This document shows positions 1 through 13,335 of a stretch of DNA of 64,000 nt, one piece after another. Numbering within the stretch: the first letter of the stretch is position 1; each line of letters starts with the position of its first letter. The position numbers were made by a program, and so were the translations under genes. Source of the DNA: Metaphire vulgaris (lineage: Eukaryota > Annelida > Clitellata > Crassiclitellata > Megascolecidae); the NCBI GenBank assembly GCA_018105865.1, contig CM030845.1, forward strand, positions 7,956,890 through 8,020,889, in the 5' to 3' direction. The notes under the pieces are model-generated. The model saw only the letters and a list, made by a program, of their open reading frames with translations, had not been told where the DNA came from and made no database searches.

Positions 1-97
1 TGCAGACATGTCGGACATGTCACGCTTGTGTCAGAACTAAGTAATAAATAATAATATCAGCGTCAAACACAGGCACAGAGCATTCTAACTTATTCTA

Positions 98-242
98 TCA
101 CGACAATCTGGAGATGAAAGAGAGACATACTTTCTGCTACAGCGAATATATCAGAGTCATTCCAGAGATTTAACGCAGTCGCCTTCCGCGGAACTTTCAA
201 CAAGCAACAACAACAACAATAATAATAATAATAATAATAATA
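98..242 (-). repeat. Copy of a dispersed repeat ending in (AAT)n
   Basis: It contains tctggagatgaaagagagac and cagagatttaacgcagtcgc then cttccgcggaactttc. The reverse complement of the same strings recurs at 6695-6795. Both copies are joined to (ATT)n tracts. Confidence 0.65.
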
Positions 243-273
243 ACAACGATGATGATAGATACAACGGCGACAC

Positions 274-435
<162 letters not shown>

Positions 436-442
436 ATATGTG

Positions 443-2070
443 TCAGACAGATTAATAGTAATAATAGTATTAATACTCATTATTATAATAAAATTTATGT
501 CGAATGAATTAGCCGTATACAGTTTGAGTATGTAATTCTGATTGAAGTTGTTTTTCAATGCTTCAGTCGGATTCTCTCGCCTGCTTCTCTGAGCTGCACA
601 ATTTTCAGAATGCGCAAGAAGCGCGAGAATAGCGATCCCCATGCACGGCGGCAGGACGCAGGCTGATAGAGAAAGCGGCATCAGTTTCTCTTCCGTCTGT
701 TCTTTCAGACTTTTTTCTACCTGTTATTTGTCGATCGAAGAAACCGTTCGCACCTGAGCGAAGCGTTTATACCATTCGCGATATTCTTATGTCGGTTTCG
801 TGTTTCAGTTCAGAATCAATGCGTTTTTTTCGATGTCGAACTGACGTTCCCAGGTGTAGGCCTCTACAGCGGGCGAAAATGTCACTTGGAAATGATTTTT
901 CTCTAGGACATTGAGCCCGATAGTCGGTGTCTTCGCCGACACATTTATGCCGGGGGGTTGGGGTGGGTGGGTGTAATGGAGCAGAGGTCTGTCCGGTTCG
1001 CACGGACCGCCTGCTATGCTAGTAATGATTGGCTATTCATTTGCTTTTATGTATATCTATGAGACAAAATCAAGTCTATAATAGCGTCATTTCTCACGAA
1101 AATCAATGCATTAGGCTATTCATCTGGCGAGAATGCGAAGACGCTGTACAGAATGGCAACCTACAAAAACACATACATCTGTCTCTGTCTATCTGTCTCC
1201 GTCTCTCCGTCTCTCCGTCTCTCTGTCTCTGTCTCTGTTTCTCTTTCTGTCTTTCTGTCTCTCCGTATCCGTCTCTCTCTGTCTCTCTCGAACATTGTGC
1301 AAAAACCCGATGACCTGTATTTCGCACTATTTCTGCAGAGTTCGGACAATTTCAGTGCTCGAGAATTCAGTGAGTCCGGCTTTAAAAGTTTTTAAAAATC
1401 ATTAATTTTGCGTTTGATATACGTTCAGTAAAATTCAGTAAAACATTAAGTTCAGCGACGCAGTTACTTCGGTTGGACCAATTTTGTGTTGAAACGAGGT
1501 GCGTCGTTCATCGAAGCAACCAAGAATTTGGCTACACTGTGACGTCACTATTAAAGGTGTCCTGTTATTGTTTGCCTTTTATTATCAACTAAAGAGTGTA
1601 ATAAAGTTGTAAATCCATTTGCTGCTGTATCAAGGACCCAGAATGGAAGGATGTGCTACTCATAAAAGACAAATCATGAATATCAGTGTTCCTTCTTTGC
1701 AATGCGTAAAACTGTGAATTTTAGTATATAAAAAGAAGTTTCCTTCTTTAAAATTTATAAAATTCACAGTTTCTTCAAAATTCTTAAAATATTCTTAAAA
1801 TTCGAATTATTGAAACCTGGTCAACATGCGATAATAGCAGGGACGAACCCAGGAATTCAAGGAGGGGAAGAGTTCGTGTTTCATCTCTCGTCCTGCTTTC
1901 TCCGGCACGTTCCACGCGCGCTGATGTTAATGTAATTATATTGAAAGAGAAGAAAAGACGACACTGGCAAATATATTCGTGTCTTCATGCATTTTGACGT
2001 TTCGCCATGATGAGAAATTATTAAACAGAATTATCTGACGTGTTTGGGGTCGAACACGTGCCCTCTCTTT
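443..2070. other. Intergenic, no gene seen
   Basis: Mostly unique AT-rich sequence with an imperfect CT/CTGT tract at about 1177-1290 and a short gggtggg run near 955. Open frames on both strands look random. Confidence 0.6.
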
Positions 2071-2312
2071 CAGTGGCGTAGTGAGGCAAAGTGCCGCCTT
2101 GGGCGAAAAAAGTGCCACCTCCAAAAAATCTGGCAACCAAAAAAGGCCATTACACTTTCTAAAATTCTTGACAAGCCCAAAAACGTTATCTCGCAACTTT
2201 CTAAAATTTCTTGACAAGACCAAAAACCGTTATCCTCGAAAATACCGCCCCTAGAGCTAGCAAGTGCCGCCCGGGGCGGTTCGCCCCCAATGTCCCCCTC
2301 GCTGCGCCACTG
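2071..2312. mobile_element. hAT-like non-autonomous element (CAGTGGCGTA ends)
   Basis: Ends CAGTGGCGTAG and CTGCGCCACTG form a terminal inverted repeat. The flanks ctctcttt and ctctctgt agree at seven of eight positions, as expected for an aged 8-bp hAT target duplication. The interior is full of gccgcc/gggcgg stretches and has no coding potential. Confidence 0.75.
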
Positions 2313-2592
2313 CTCTCTGTCCCTGTATAGCGACCGATGCGTGCTGTAGTGTAAGACAATCAAGTTCGCCAGGCGTTGGAACGTTTCAAGATTTCAATCG
2401 ACAGAAGGCGTCTGGAACTTTCCGCCGATCGCCGATGGAGAGAAACAAGCGAAGCTAATTGTCACTACGTTTCTCGAATAGTTCATCGTATTCACGAAAC
2501 TGTTAATCTGTTATAACATCATTTATACAGTTGACAAGCAAAACCTGCGGTCTCCTAAAGCAGATTAGCCACTCTTTCCCGTTGGCTTCATA

Positions 2593-2750
2593 CAGTGGCG
2601 TAGCCACGGCCGGGGTGTTGGGGGTTAAACCCCCTTGACGGCGAAAAATTTGTCAAAAATTTCAGCACGATTTTGGGCTTTTGGGGTGAAAGCTGTTATC
2701 GACAAATTTTGTTTCAACCCCCCCTTCCTGAAATCCTGGCTACGCCACTG
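2593..2750. mobile_element. hAT-like element with exact 8-bp target duplication
   Basis: The element is bounded by CAGTGGCGTAGCC and GGCTACGCCACTG and flanked on both sides by GCTTCATA. It is 158 bp and non-coding. It is in the same terminal-repeat group as 2071-2312 and 55465-55684. Confidence 0.88.
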
Positions 2751-3050
2751 GCTTCATAAAAGTGCCTGCCCATTGCAACAATTCAGCACTCTAAGCTGTA
2801 CTTTTAGTATATAAAACATAGTGAATATTATTTTTGATGGACCATTAATTAATTGGTATCTGGATTGGATGGATTGGATCCGTAGGATAGATTAGTTATT
2901 TGTTGATTTATTAAATAAAAAGTGTTGTGTCTAGACCAATAAAGGTTGACTCTGTAGCAGCCTTGCACATTTACATACCGATCTGTCATCGTCTGTTTTC
3001 AGTTATAAACATTGAGCATTTATTTGTGATCCAGGTTTAAAGTTATAAAA

Positions 3051-3131
3051 CAACAAATGGTTGGCCCCATGATTAGACCAGCGGTTCTCAACGACCCCCA
3101 CTTCGAATGACAAATCCCAGGGCCGCCACTG
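3051..3131. mobile_element. Fragment of CAGTGGCGGCTC hAT-like family
   Basis: It shares the internal string ATGGTTGGCCCCATGATTAG and the GCCGCCACTG end with the full copies at 44390 and 51760. The middle is replaced by a cggttctcaacgaccccca stretch like the 52538 family. Confidence 0.5.
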
Positions 3132-3429
3132 GTCTAGACCAGAAATATAGGGTTGTCCCTTTTATTTTATTGCAGCAAAATTTACTCATTTTAACATGGA
3201 AAAGGCTGATCTGTCAAAGTCATCAGTTTTTTAAGATTATAAACAAAAAGAGCATTTATTTGTGATCCAGGTTTAAAGTTATAATTTAAGTACTCTATGA
3301 ATGCATGTTCTAGACAATTATAGGCCTACTTCTCTACTGAAAACGCAATAATTTCCTACATGTAGGTTTTCATATAATCATAATCATAATTCCTCTCTGC
3401 CAACTCATTAGTGGCAATAGCTAGTCAAA

Positions 3430-3790
3430 AAACATCTCCAGGTCTTTTTTCCGATGTTAGTTTTCTTCCTTCTGCAATTTTCCGTTCTTTTTCTTTCAGA
3501 TCATCTTTTATGTCGTCTGCCCATTTCTATGGACCTGCTTCTTTCTTTTTTTTACCTTCCTTGTATGTGTAGATTGATTTCTGGGAAGTCTCGAGTCTTC
3601 CATCCCATTTACATGTCCATACCATGTCAGCCTTTTTCTGATTGTGTCCATGATGGTATTTTTTTAGCCCAATCCGCTGAGGTATATCTTCATTTCTAAG
3701 TTTTTGAAGTCTGCTAACTCCAAGAATTCTTCTTAGGCAGCTCTTAGGTCTTCATATGATTTCTGCTTTTCTTTAAAAGAGGACAGGCCT
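3430..3790 (-). mobile_element. LINE 3' fragment (reverse-transcriptase C-terminal region)
   Basis: Reading the minus strand with frameshifts gives LRRILGVSRLQKLRNEDIPQ, then a TIRKRRLTWYGHVN-like stretch (here broken), then WADDIKDDLKE. This is the well-known end of non-LTR reverse transcriptase ORFs (RNEDI, RRL-WYGHV, W-DDI). Several frame changes make it a relic. Confidence 0.7.
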
Positions 3791-4337
3791 ACTATTAAAT
3801 TTAAAAATTGAGAACAATTTTGTAGTCCCGTAGCGTCCAGCTGTGAAAGAAACCCCAATTGAAACTTTGCATACATTTAAGTTAATTCACTTCGATCGTT
3901 TATAGTTCTGACACAGTTTAACTTTGGGAGTTTTTCCCGGACAATTATTCACATATCTGTAATACAGAGTCTGTATTCTTTTCATTTACCTTGGCGTGCA
4001 AGCTTCAGATCCGCCAAAATGGAAATCTTGCATCTTTTTAGATTTTAGACGTCCATTTGACAGAGATTTAAAACTATTTTTCTAGTTAAACTATTTATGT
4101 AGGATTAATCTGCATGCAACTTCTGCTTGCACAGCATGTTTGGCTTGCTCCTCCTCACACAGTGACAATTGTCGGGCGTCCCGACAGAACTTCCGGTCTC
4201 GATGTCCTCGGAACATCAACGCATTGGTTGATTGGTAGCGCAAATTGAACAGAGAACAGTGTTTTCACGCTAAATTCGCCAAAAATTCTGCAAAGTCATT
4301 CGTTTGCGCCAAAATTAGAAAATCTTCGACGCTCAAT

Positions 4338-4723
4338 CAGACATCGACATGGGTCCATTTTTAAAAACACAACCCACCACTATTCAAACCCAACCCACGG
4401 AAACAGCTGGGTTACTTGACCCAACCTAACCCAATCCATGCATACAAATTTCTTAAATCCTCCTTCATTTCATAGACCAAAGGGAATGTATTCCATCTGG
4501 CAGATTTCATATTTCTGGATGCCTTTAACTTGTATTTTCCAGTTGCTCCTGTGAAAAGGCATCGAAACAGATTAAGGGTAAGTAGTAGTAATTTTTAAAA
4601 AAATCATTAATATGTACACTTTTGTACAATATAACACAACAACCTGGCAACCCAACCCACCATAAAATGAAAATTTCGGACCCAACCCAATCCATGGGTG
4701 GACCCAACCCATGTCCATGTCTG
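4338..4723. mobile_element. hAT-like element, CAGACATSGACATGGGT ends
   Basis: The left end CAGACATCGACATGGGTCC matches the reverse complement of the right end (acccatgtccatgtctg). The flanks CGCTCAAT and CGCTCAAC agree at 7 of 8 positions. The interior is dominated by degenerate acccaaccc repeats. It contains no gene. Confidence 0.75.
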
Positions 4724-5406
4724 CGCTCAACGCAACAAAACCGCATTAATTTTTTATTTTTCAAGCAGTCAACTAATTCGAAAATAGGGTTCGTGATCCT
4801 TATTCTGCTATTGCTATTCCTAAGCTGTGTACACAAAAGAAGCAATTTATAACAATCGATCACTGCAGTTGTCAACAGGCCATTACCCAATTTGCTTCCA
4901 ATTCCCAAAGGCCCGCTCGACACTTGTTTTTTGTCCGATTTCCATAAAGAATGTTCTCGCTGAAAGGAAAAAACCAGTCTAGAACACCTTGTTTTCTGGA
5001 CGCAATTTCTCATTCAAATCATCAATCAGTCGCTCCATGAAATGTGCCAATTAGAATTATTCCAGGATTTGTTTAGCGCTTTAACTAGAACGCTAGTGCT
5101 GCATATAATCCATAGTTCGGGCAGCAACGAACTTCTATTGATCGCATGCGCGTCTGCCTGTCTCTCTGTCTCTCTGTCTGTCTGCTATTTCTTGTATGCT
5201 TAGAGCGCTCGACAACTTCTTGTTTGTATTGCGATGAATATCTTTCTTTGCTGCCAATATTAGCCCAAACATCATTAAGAAGTGTTTTTCACTCGACAAA
5301 GACAATATTTAAAAGTGGTCTGCAACTGAAGGCAGGCAGGCGAGAAAATTAGACCTGCTGTTAGGTTAGCAGTTGAATAGTTGACCGAAAGATGGGCTGC
5401 AGAATA

Positions 5407-5408
<2 letters not shown>

Positions 5409-5462
<54 letters not shown>
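5409..5462. repeat. (TA)n microsatellite
   Basis: Pure alternating TA, about 27 units. Confidence 0.97.
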
Positions 5463-6610
5463 CATAAATCAAGGACTCTTTGAATCAGGTAAGAATCCTA
5501 AAGCAGCGTTAGGCACGGGTGCTTCGAACATTTCATTGACATATTTTGCAAATATTTACCCTCTCAGGAACTGGTTCACAGCCTTAAAATTCTCCCAAAG
5601 CAAGCCAAAACTTTGGTCCGCGGGAATACACAGGAACTCGACTTACACAGTCGCTTCGAAGCTATAATAACGGCGTTGATTTAAATCAAAAATAGCTGCA
5701 ACTATTATTATTATAGATTTTTAATCTTACTTAAATAAAGTAATTTGACAGATAATTAATTGCCTCAATCTGGTATAATCAGCAGGATCTTAGCAGAGAC
5801 TGTATCTGATGGCAATCGAGTCAATCACATTATTTTTCTCCATTTACTTACAGTATTCTGTGATGTGAGAATCCCATTTCTGCCCCCTGCAGTGTATCTA
5901 AGACCATTGACGCAAAACTTCGATGAAAAAGTGAGGGCACACAATCCCTATGCCTTCCCCTTCCCTATGGTAGCCACTCGAAACGTAGGGCGGCGGCCCG
6001 GGTCTATAGGTCCAAGAGCGAGACTCAATATTAATCAATGTGTTTCTGTCCAGTATAAAAAGTCAACACAGTGGTCTCGATAGCTTCCAGGTTGATTGGT
6101 ACGCTTGCTTGTCGTCAGCATAATCGTCGCCATCACCATTATCGACATCATCCAGGTAAACTCAGGTGAGCCGCGCAATGCAACTGGACTATCTCCGTTG
6201 TCTAAAGGCATCGATTGACTTTTTCTGAGCTATTTCTTTTACAGTGTTGTTCCGAGAGGAGTATGATTTCAAGCAGACGTTGTCATTAAGACAACCGGGG
6301 TGACCGTTCATGCCGATTCACAATCATTGATTGACAGCCAATTAGTTTACATTTTGTCGTCTCCGTTTCATTATTTCATGTAGCGTTTCACCAGCGACGT
6401 CAGTTTATAGCATAATTAGGCAGCAATCAGGTATCGTGTTATCATAATTTGATATGTGTTTCTTTAAAGACGGCATGTGCATCTCCTGGTAATCATGACC
6501 GTTAATTAGGGCCTATATAGTCACCACGTTTTACCACAATAATAATATATAAAATAAAAATAAAAATAAAAATAAAATTATTATTATTATTTTTATTATT
6601 ATTATTAATA

Positions 6611-6646
<36 letters not shown>

Positions 6647-6649
6647 CAG

Positions 6650-6793
6650 ACTGACTTAACCTCCTAAACCACTTTAAATCACACTATTATTATGCGAAAG
6701 TTCCGTGGAAGGCGACTGCGTTAAATCTCTGGAGTGTAACGGATATTCGTTGTAGGAGAAAGGATGTCTCTCTTTCATCTCCAGTTTGTCGTG

Positions 6794-6826
<33 letters not shown>

Positions 6827-6838
6827 TTATTATTATTG
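6650..6838 (+). repeat. Dispersed repeat ending in (ATT)n, plus strand
   Basis: It contains taaaccactttaaatcacac, then gaaagttccgtggaaggcga, ttaaatctctgga and tttcatctccagtttgtcgt before (TTA)n. It pairs with the inverted copy at 98-242 and, at its left part, with the 17360/60117 family. Confidence 0.65.
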
Positions 6839-8128
6839 ACTCATTATAATTACGCGTGCCTTTGACCGTAAACCCTACCCTATGGTTTCGCGCCGCTGTT
6901 GACTTCAGTGGTTTTACCAGGGGAGGATAGGCTTAAGGAGAGCGACGGGAAACCCGATAAGCAGCAGCTGATGACAGGCTGTGTGTTGTCTCATCTCACC
7001 TTGTCGATTCCGGTGTCCGCATACAAAAGTGATCTCCTTTCTTCTCGTCCTGTTTTCCGCTTTCTACCCGCGAGCTTGGTCGCATGGAGGATTCCTCATA
7101 CAGCTTGATAGATCGAGGAAACCGCACTGGGTCCAATGCGACATGAAGGCCCGCCGGGGGGCTAAGCGTCGATTTCCTCTCCGATTGAGCATCAGCTGCG
7201 GCGGCGGGGGATTTGGAGAGCACATCGGTTTAAAGGGAAGCGATATACTTCCCGTAAAATTATCTATCTTCGAGTTCCTTGTCCAAGACTGAACCATGCA
7301 GCGTCTACAAGCAGTAATGAATAATAAGTAAGCAAAACTGCGTCTCATCATCTCTCCCGTATACTCGGACGTAAGATCCGGAGAAAATGCGATTGCGAGA
7401 CGATCATTCCGGTTTCATTCGATTATCAGATCATCTCTTCCCGTCCGATGGATTCTCGAGACGGCAGCATCAGCATCAGCAGCAGCAGCCCGAGGCTCAC
7501 AGAACAGAGGCAGTCGCCGAGCGGGTGGGGGTGGGGTGGGAGTGAGTGAGACGTGTATGAGGGATAGGACGAGTAGGAGGAGTAGTAGGAGCTCTGGATG
7601 GCTTCGATGTGCGCACGTTATTATTTATCAAGAAAGATTGAATTAGTCTGTCGTTGATTACGTCACGACAAATGGAAATCTTCTGGACGAGTGTCGCTAT
7701 AAGGATGCTTCGATCCAAAAGCTGACCGATAACCGTCGCCGGCTGACCGATGTTTTGGTAAGTAAGAAAGACCTGCTCGATGCAACAGCCCGATACACAC
7801 CACACGGACGGCCTTTGACTGACGACTATACTACAGTGCGTTACTGAGAAAGTTCAGTGAAACCGCACAAATCTAAAATTACCTCAGCAGAAAGAGACAC
7901 ATAGGCCCTATACTATATAGTATATACAGTATGTATGTGTGTAGTATGTGTGTGTGCGTGTGCGTACGTGCGTGAGAGAGAGAAAGAGAGAGAGAAGAGA
8001 TCGTTTAGACAACGTTATTCTAATTTTCTTTATAACATTTTTTCAGTTTTTCGCACACAGTGACTATCAATTAATTATTTGTTATTTGTGTCGATCGAAA
8101 ACACCGATGAACAGGAATGAGATGGAAG

Positions 8129-8154
8129 CGTGAACAATGTTCGCATTGTTCACG
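8129..8154. other. Perfect 11-bp hairpin with TTCG loop
   Basis: CGTGAACAATG, loop TTCG, CATTGTTCACG. It lies downstream of the tetraspanin 3' end on the minus-strand sense and may be chance or a structured RNA element. It is too short for a microRNA precursor. Confidence 0.6.
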
Positions 8155-9093
8155 ATGTACACGCGTTTTTAATAAGACAATCAATGCTCTCGTACGCTCT
8201 TGCGATGCACACACACACAAACAAAGCGATAGCTGCCGATTTGCAGGGACGTTGCGCAAATGAACAGCGACAGCAGAGAGCGTACAGTCGTACAATCAAC
8301 AAAACGCTCAAAAACAGTAGGCTATCACGTTACCACGCATATCGCTACGCTGTCAGTGATATATTTTTTCAAACCCTTAATTAAGTGTTTCATCAAAGAT
8401 GAGACAAGTTAGAAATTGTCATAAAGCATAACCTCAGATACAACTATCAGAGAGACGACGAAGCTATCATTGGATATTCAAAACCGTTTCGCTGAGACGA
8501 TAATATTTACACAAAAAACTACATTGGACGATCAAATATGGTCTATGGTATACAAGATACACGTGTATATTGCAGTTTTCAAAATTAAATGGTGTGTTTC
8601 TAAGCAGGATCCTCTATTTACGGTGCTAAACCAGCTACAATAGTGCGTAGCCATTGGAGCATAAACCTTCAAGTTAAAATAATAAAACCGGCAGTAAACC
8701 AATTTTTTAGCAAACTCTAAACACAAAAGCTTCGCGTGGAAATTTAAATTACTGGTAGTTAATTTGACGCGAAAATGTTACAGGAAATTCTAAAACGATT
8801 TTCTGAATGGTCGAAGGGTCATCAACTGCGATTTAATGTAGATCAGTGATGCTCATTGGAAGACAGAAAGTGGATGATGGATATGAATTATGTGGAAAGA
8901 CTATAAAATTCACAAGTGCAGAGGAGATTTAATTTGACAGCCTTAATATACATGTATGCGACGCGGCACGACAAAAAAGTCACAGCTCTAGTTCTTCATT
9001 GCGTTATACAGAGTTGATTTTTCATGTATGCGCATTATGAGGTGTCTCTGTGTGTACTTTTAGTTTTGAAAGTACGTCGTAAGTACTGCAGCT

Positions 9094-9186
9094 TCAATCG
9101 TATTCTTCGTCTTCGCACCACCAGTACTCCGATTGCTTTTTCCGTACCCATGCCATGAGTATGCAAGCCAGAATCAAATCTGCAAC
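9094..9186 (-). CDS. Tetraspanin exon 7 (end of TM4, C-terminal tail, stop)
   Basis: Thirty codons plus TGA follow a ttttaaag acceptor. VADLILACILMAWV completes TM4, and the short acidic tail KKQSEYWWCEDEEYD is cytoplasmic. The tail has no obvious classical PDZ ligand. Length and position fit the family exactly. Confidence 0.88.
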   Translation of the reverse strand, partial: VADLILACILMAWVRKKQSEYWWCEDEEYD

Positions 9187-12100
9187 CTTTAAAATCATCT
9201 TATTACAGATTCTGCTGTTCTAACCAGAAAACTCAACCACACACACTTAAATATTGTTAGAGTGTATTATTACATTGAGCAATTATTAAATAATTCCTTA
9301 TCCACGTCGAATAAGAATTTTCAAAATAGAAAAATTATTCAGATTTTTCACCTGAAATTTCACGTCTAAATACAGAATATTATCTCATAGATTTTACTAG
9401 ATTCAATGGTTTGATATTGCTTTTAAAAATTACATAACTTAATTAATGAACAAGGGGCGAGTATTTCGCGGAGAAGTAAAAATCTCACCTCCATTGCAAC
9501 TAGTAGCATGAGTAAGAATATCGCTTGAGGAACGTAGCCAGACAGCCATCGAACGACCGCCGGTTGGCAACCCTTAACGTTTATCAACGAAACACGATTG
9601 CAACAGACTAGTAGACTAGGAGGTGTGTATTCATTCTGCTTAGAGGTTAAACATTTGTAAATTTTAGACTAGTAGGCCTATTAGAGTCATCTATTCTAAA
9701 AGAATTCGTCTAGTCTATAATCGCAAATTACTTTTCAAAATTAGAATAAATGTTTTCTCGATTTCGATTAATTATAGGACAATGGTGGCTCTAAATCGCA
9801 ATTCATAAAAATGCGAAATTTTGGAAACTTGTGAGATTGCTAATTATATTATCTGCAATAAACTGCTGGAACTCATAAAATTTTTGATTTCTCTGCAATC
9901 TACGGAAAGATTTTTTAAAAAATTCCTAGCCACAACATGAGACAGGGCCAGACGTACGAAGCGTGCTCTATATCAATATAGCGACCGAATGAACCTAATT
10001 GTGCCTGAGTAACAATGCATCAAAGCCCCATTATTATAACTACACTGTACAACCGCTGGTTCGAATAAAATACGTCGTTCTAAGCGATTGTCATTGTGAA
10101 CGACCACTGTACTTATAATGAAAGCTGTTCGTCTAATTTATAATGGGAATTCTTCGGGTTCGTCACAAGTGGCGTAGCCAGGGTTATGGAATGGGGGGGG
10201 CACATTGACAGTCATGAGCAAAAAGTTTCTCACTAGCAACAAATGTCGTCATGGAATTCTTTCCAGATTCACATATTCTCTTCGATAATGTCACCTACAT
10301 CCCCCACACAATTTTCACCAGTTTTGCGCAAATCTCACGACAGATCCCAGTCAGAATTAGGGGGTCCACTCCCATCCCGAACCCCCCCCCCCGTGGCCGC
10401 CAATGATTGCTACTGATGTGTCGTGATATTGGCAAGGTGTCGCTGTACCCGGTGTCTTCATAACAAAGTTCCACTGTACATACACTGTACATACCTGTGT
10501 TTTCAGATGATCAAGTGTGTCGTTGTTAGTTTTGTCGTCGTTGTTTTTCGGGTAGAGGATCGCCTCTACCTGGCAGAAGTTTTCGTTGAGAACCTTTGGT
10601 CTTGACGCGTTGTCGTTTCTCATGACGCAGCAAGACGGTGGAACGAAGACGCCTTCGGTGTCTTTGCTGTGGTTGTACCAAGACGTGTGCATGTAGTCGT
10701 GTGGACTATCGACCCCGCAACAGTTCATCTGTATAAGCGAAAGCGAAAACGTCACGTAAACAGTTCCTGTTGCTATCTGAACATTTGGGGCAACGTCTTC
10801 AAATCGAAAATTCTGCGGATATTCTTTAAAATGTTCGCTCGCTCACTGGCTTCAAAGGCTTATCGTCTTTTATTGACTATTCGATTTAACTCCGTGACAG
10901 AAACACTGTCGCTTGTAAAAATTCTTTTATGTGATGTCGTTATGTTTTGTGATTGACTCTCCCAGTGTACTATCTAGACTCCAGCCCTTGGGGGGAGGGA
11001 ATTCAGGCTTTCGGGGGGATCGACTTGGTTGGAGGGGAAAAGACACAGTTCAATGCAAAATTTGTCGGTGCTGGGATTATTTGGGGGGAATTTTGAGGTT
11101 TGGGGGAATATCCCCTAACAGGCCTGTATAAAACACTGGACTCCCCACTGTTCGCGGTCGATTCCGGTCGGGATACGAAAGCCTAGTTTTATCCCTTCAA
11201 CCTTTAAACCCAAATTGACAACTTCCCTGTATAGTGACGAAAATGTTTTATTTGGCTTCGCTATTAAACCACGCAAAGGTGACAGTGAACGGTTGGCATG
11301 GTAATCGACTCAAACGACACCAGTTCCAAACGTTTCATCCGCCGTGCATTTAGCACGATTGTTCATTTCATTAACCCGTATGCCAATAGGTTATGACGCC
11401 GACATATCGGCCTTACTGTGCGAAAGGGTTAATGCACTGCACATTGATTTATGTATCGCGATGATATCGCTATACTTTTTGATGTGTGGCATTCAACGCG
11501 TCCGTGCTAGTTGGCACTATTTCAAAAATCTAATAATTGTCGACAGTCGGCCCGATGGAGCGCGAGAACAATGCCTGTCCGGAAGCCAAGAGCTTTCCTA
11601 TATTCCCGAAATGCTAAAAAACGATCATTCTCCTGCACCTTGATCTGCATTGAATCCCAGGCTGACGTCAGTCTGTACACGTCTAAGGCGGTGGCGTTAG
11701 CTCCGGTGGCCGTCCGGTTGTAGTCGTTCTGTATCTGATACAGCATGCTCGCTCTCAAGTTGCGCGAGATCTGAAAGTTCAAACGTACACGTGAGACAAG
11801 AATGAAAATACACGTGAAAAACTCGATGTCACCGCGGAGAAATGAAACAATAAAATCGTGGCATAAAGCATGAAAGCCTTCAAACCGCGTGCCGCTAAAA
11901 AGACGTTCTTATATACAAGTTGTAACGGCTGGTGCAAGATAATGATCGACTGGTCACTAAGTTTGCTGTTTGATTTTCATAACGAATTTGCAAAAAGCAG
12001 ACACCAACACGCTTTTTGGAAAGGTTGTTCTGATGATATATACTATCATCTAGTTTTACCTGCGTCTGACAAAGTAGTATCAATAGCGCCACTGACACCT

Positions 12101-12967
12101 CAGCTAAGACGGAAACGACTAGAAGCAGAGAATACTGAAACATAAAAGTATACCAATGCAAACCAATGTCAGACAAGAATACTCCATTCGTTTTACGCAT
12201 TAGTTAGGGCTAGCAAGCGCTTCTTGTTATAAGGGCCATTTTGTACAGTATATTAAGCATTTGACATCTACGGCTAATTAAAGAGTCAGAGGTTGGCGTC
12301 ACCCGGTGCGGTAAAGTCACGGTGTCACCCCCACCCCAAAAAAATTACACCATGGACCTCCTTGAGTCATCCTGTAAGCCTACCAGCTCATACGTACAAA
12401 CGGAATCGCTTAGCCCATATAATTTGCAGACACCAAACGTTTCGGTGTCAATCCTTATGACGTTGTAATTGATGACACCAGTTGCGGTCCTTCGCAACCC
12501 CCCACCCACCCACCCCAGCGACGCCACTGAAAATACCAAAGCATCAAAGTGCTCCGATGAAATCGAAATTATTCGAACGGAAACTGTCGATCCCATCATT
12601 ATGTCTTGAAATTGAAGGGGACCCCGCCAACGATGCGATGGGTACTCCAACCAACCCGGTCTTATATCGGGACCAGAGATGTCCATGGGTCCATTTTTTA
12701 AGAACCCAACCCATCAAATCTCCTACTCATGCCGGCAGTAAGGTTACTTGACCCAACCCAACCCAATCCACCGTAATACATTGCAATTTCTTAAACCATG
12801 ACTTATTTCTGACCCACCCCAAACCACCATAAACACGGTAAAGCCTGGTCCAATCCAACTTAACCCAACCCATGGGGTAGCCCAACCTGTAACTCCTATG
12901 TAAAGCGCTCTTGACTTCAGCCCCAATTATAAAAATTGCCGTAAATACTACTACTACTACAACTACA

Positions 12968-13007
<40 letters not shown>

Positions 13008-13282
13008 ATAATAATAATAAGCCAAGGCCATCTCAGATCGTGACACTCACAAAGGACAGGAAGCAGATGCTGTCGGCGTAGGAGCCGCAGCAGCCGAGGA
13101 ATCCGGCCACTGCGATGAAAAACCCGACGACGATCAGCGCCAAGGGAATCTTCTCGAAGACGACGATCGGATTCGTCGGATTCTCCCTCAGAAGGTGAGA
13201 AACCGCGATCGAGTCCTGATGAACGCTCACCCAGATCCCCATCCCAATTATCACCCAACCGCCGATCTGTCAAATTTAACCG

Positions 13283-13335
<53 letters not shown>

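Larger units (their letters stand above)
4724..9093. other. Intergenic, 3' of the tetraspanin gene
   Basis: Holds the second half of an acccaaccc repeat zone, microsatellites, the dispersed repeat at 6650 and purine tracts near 7975. Frames at 5760-6083 and 7497-7805 were inspected and show no recognisable protein. No convincing polyadenylation signal was identified for the tetraspanin. Confidence 0.55.
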
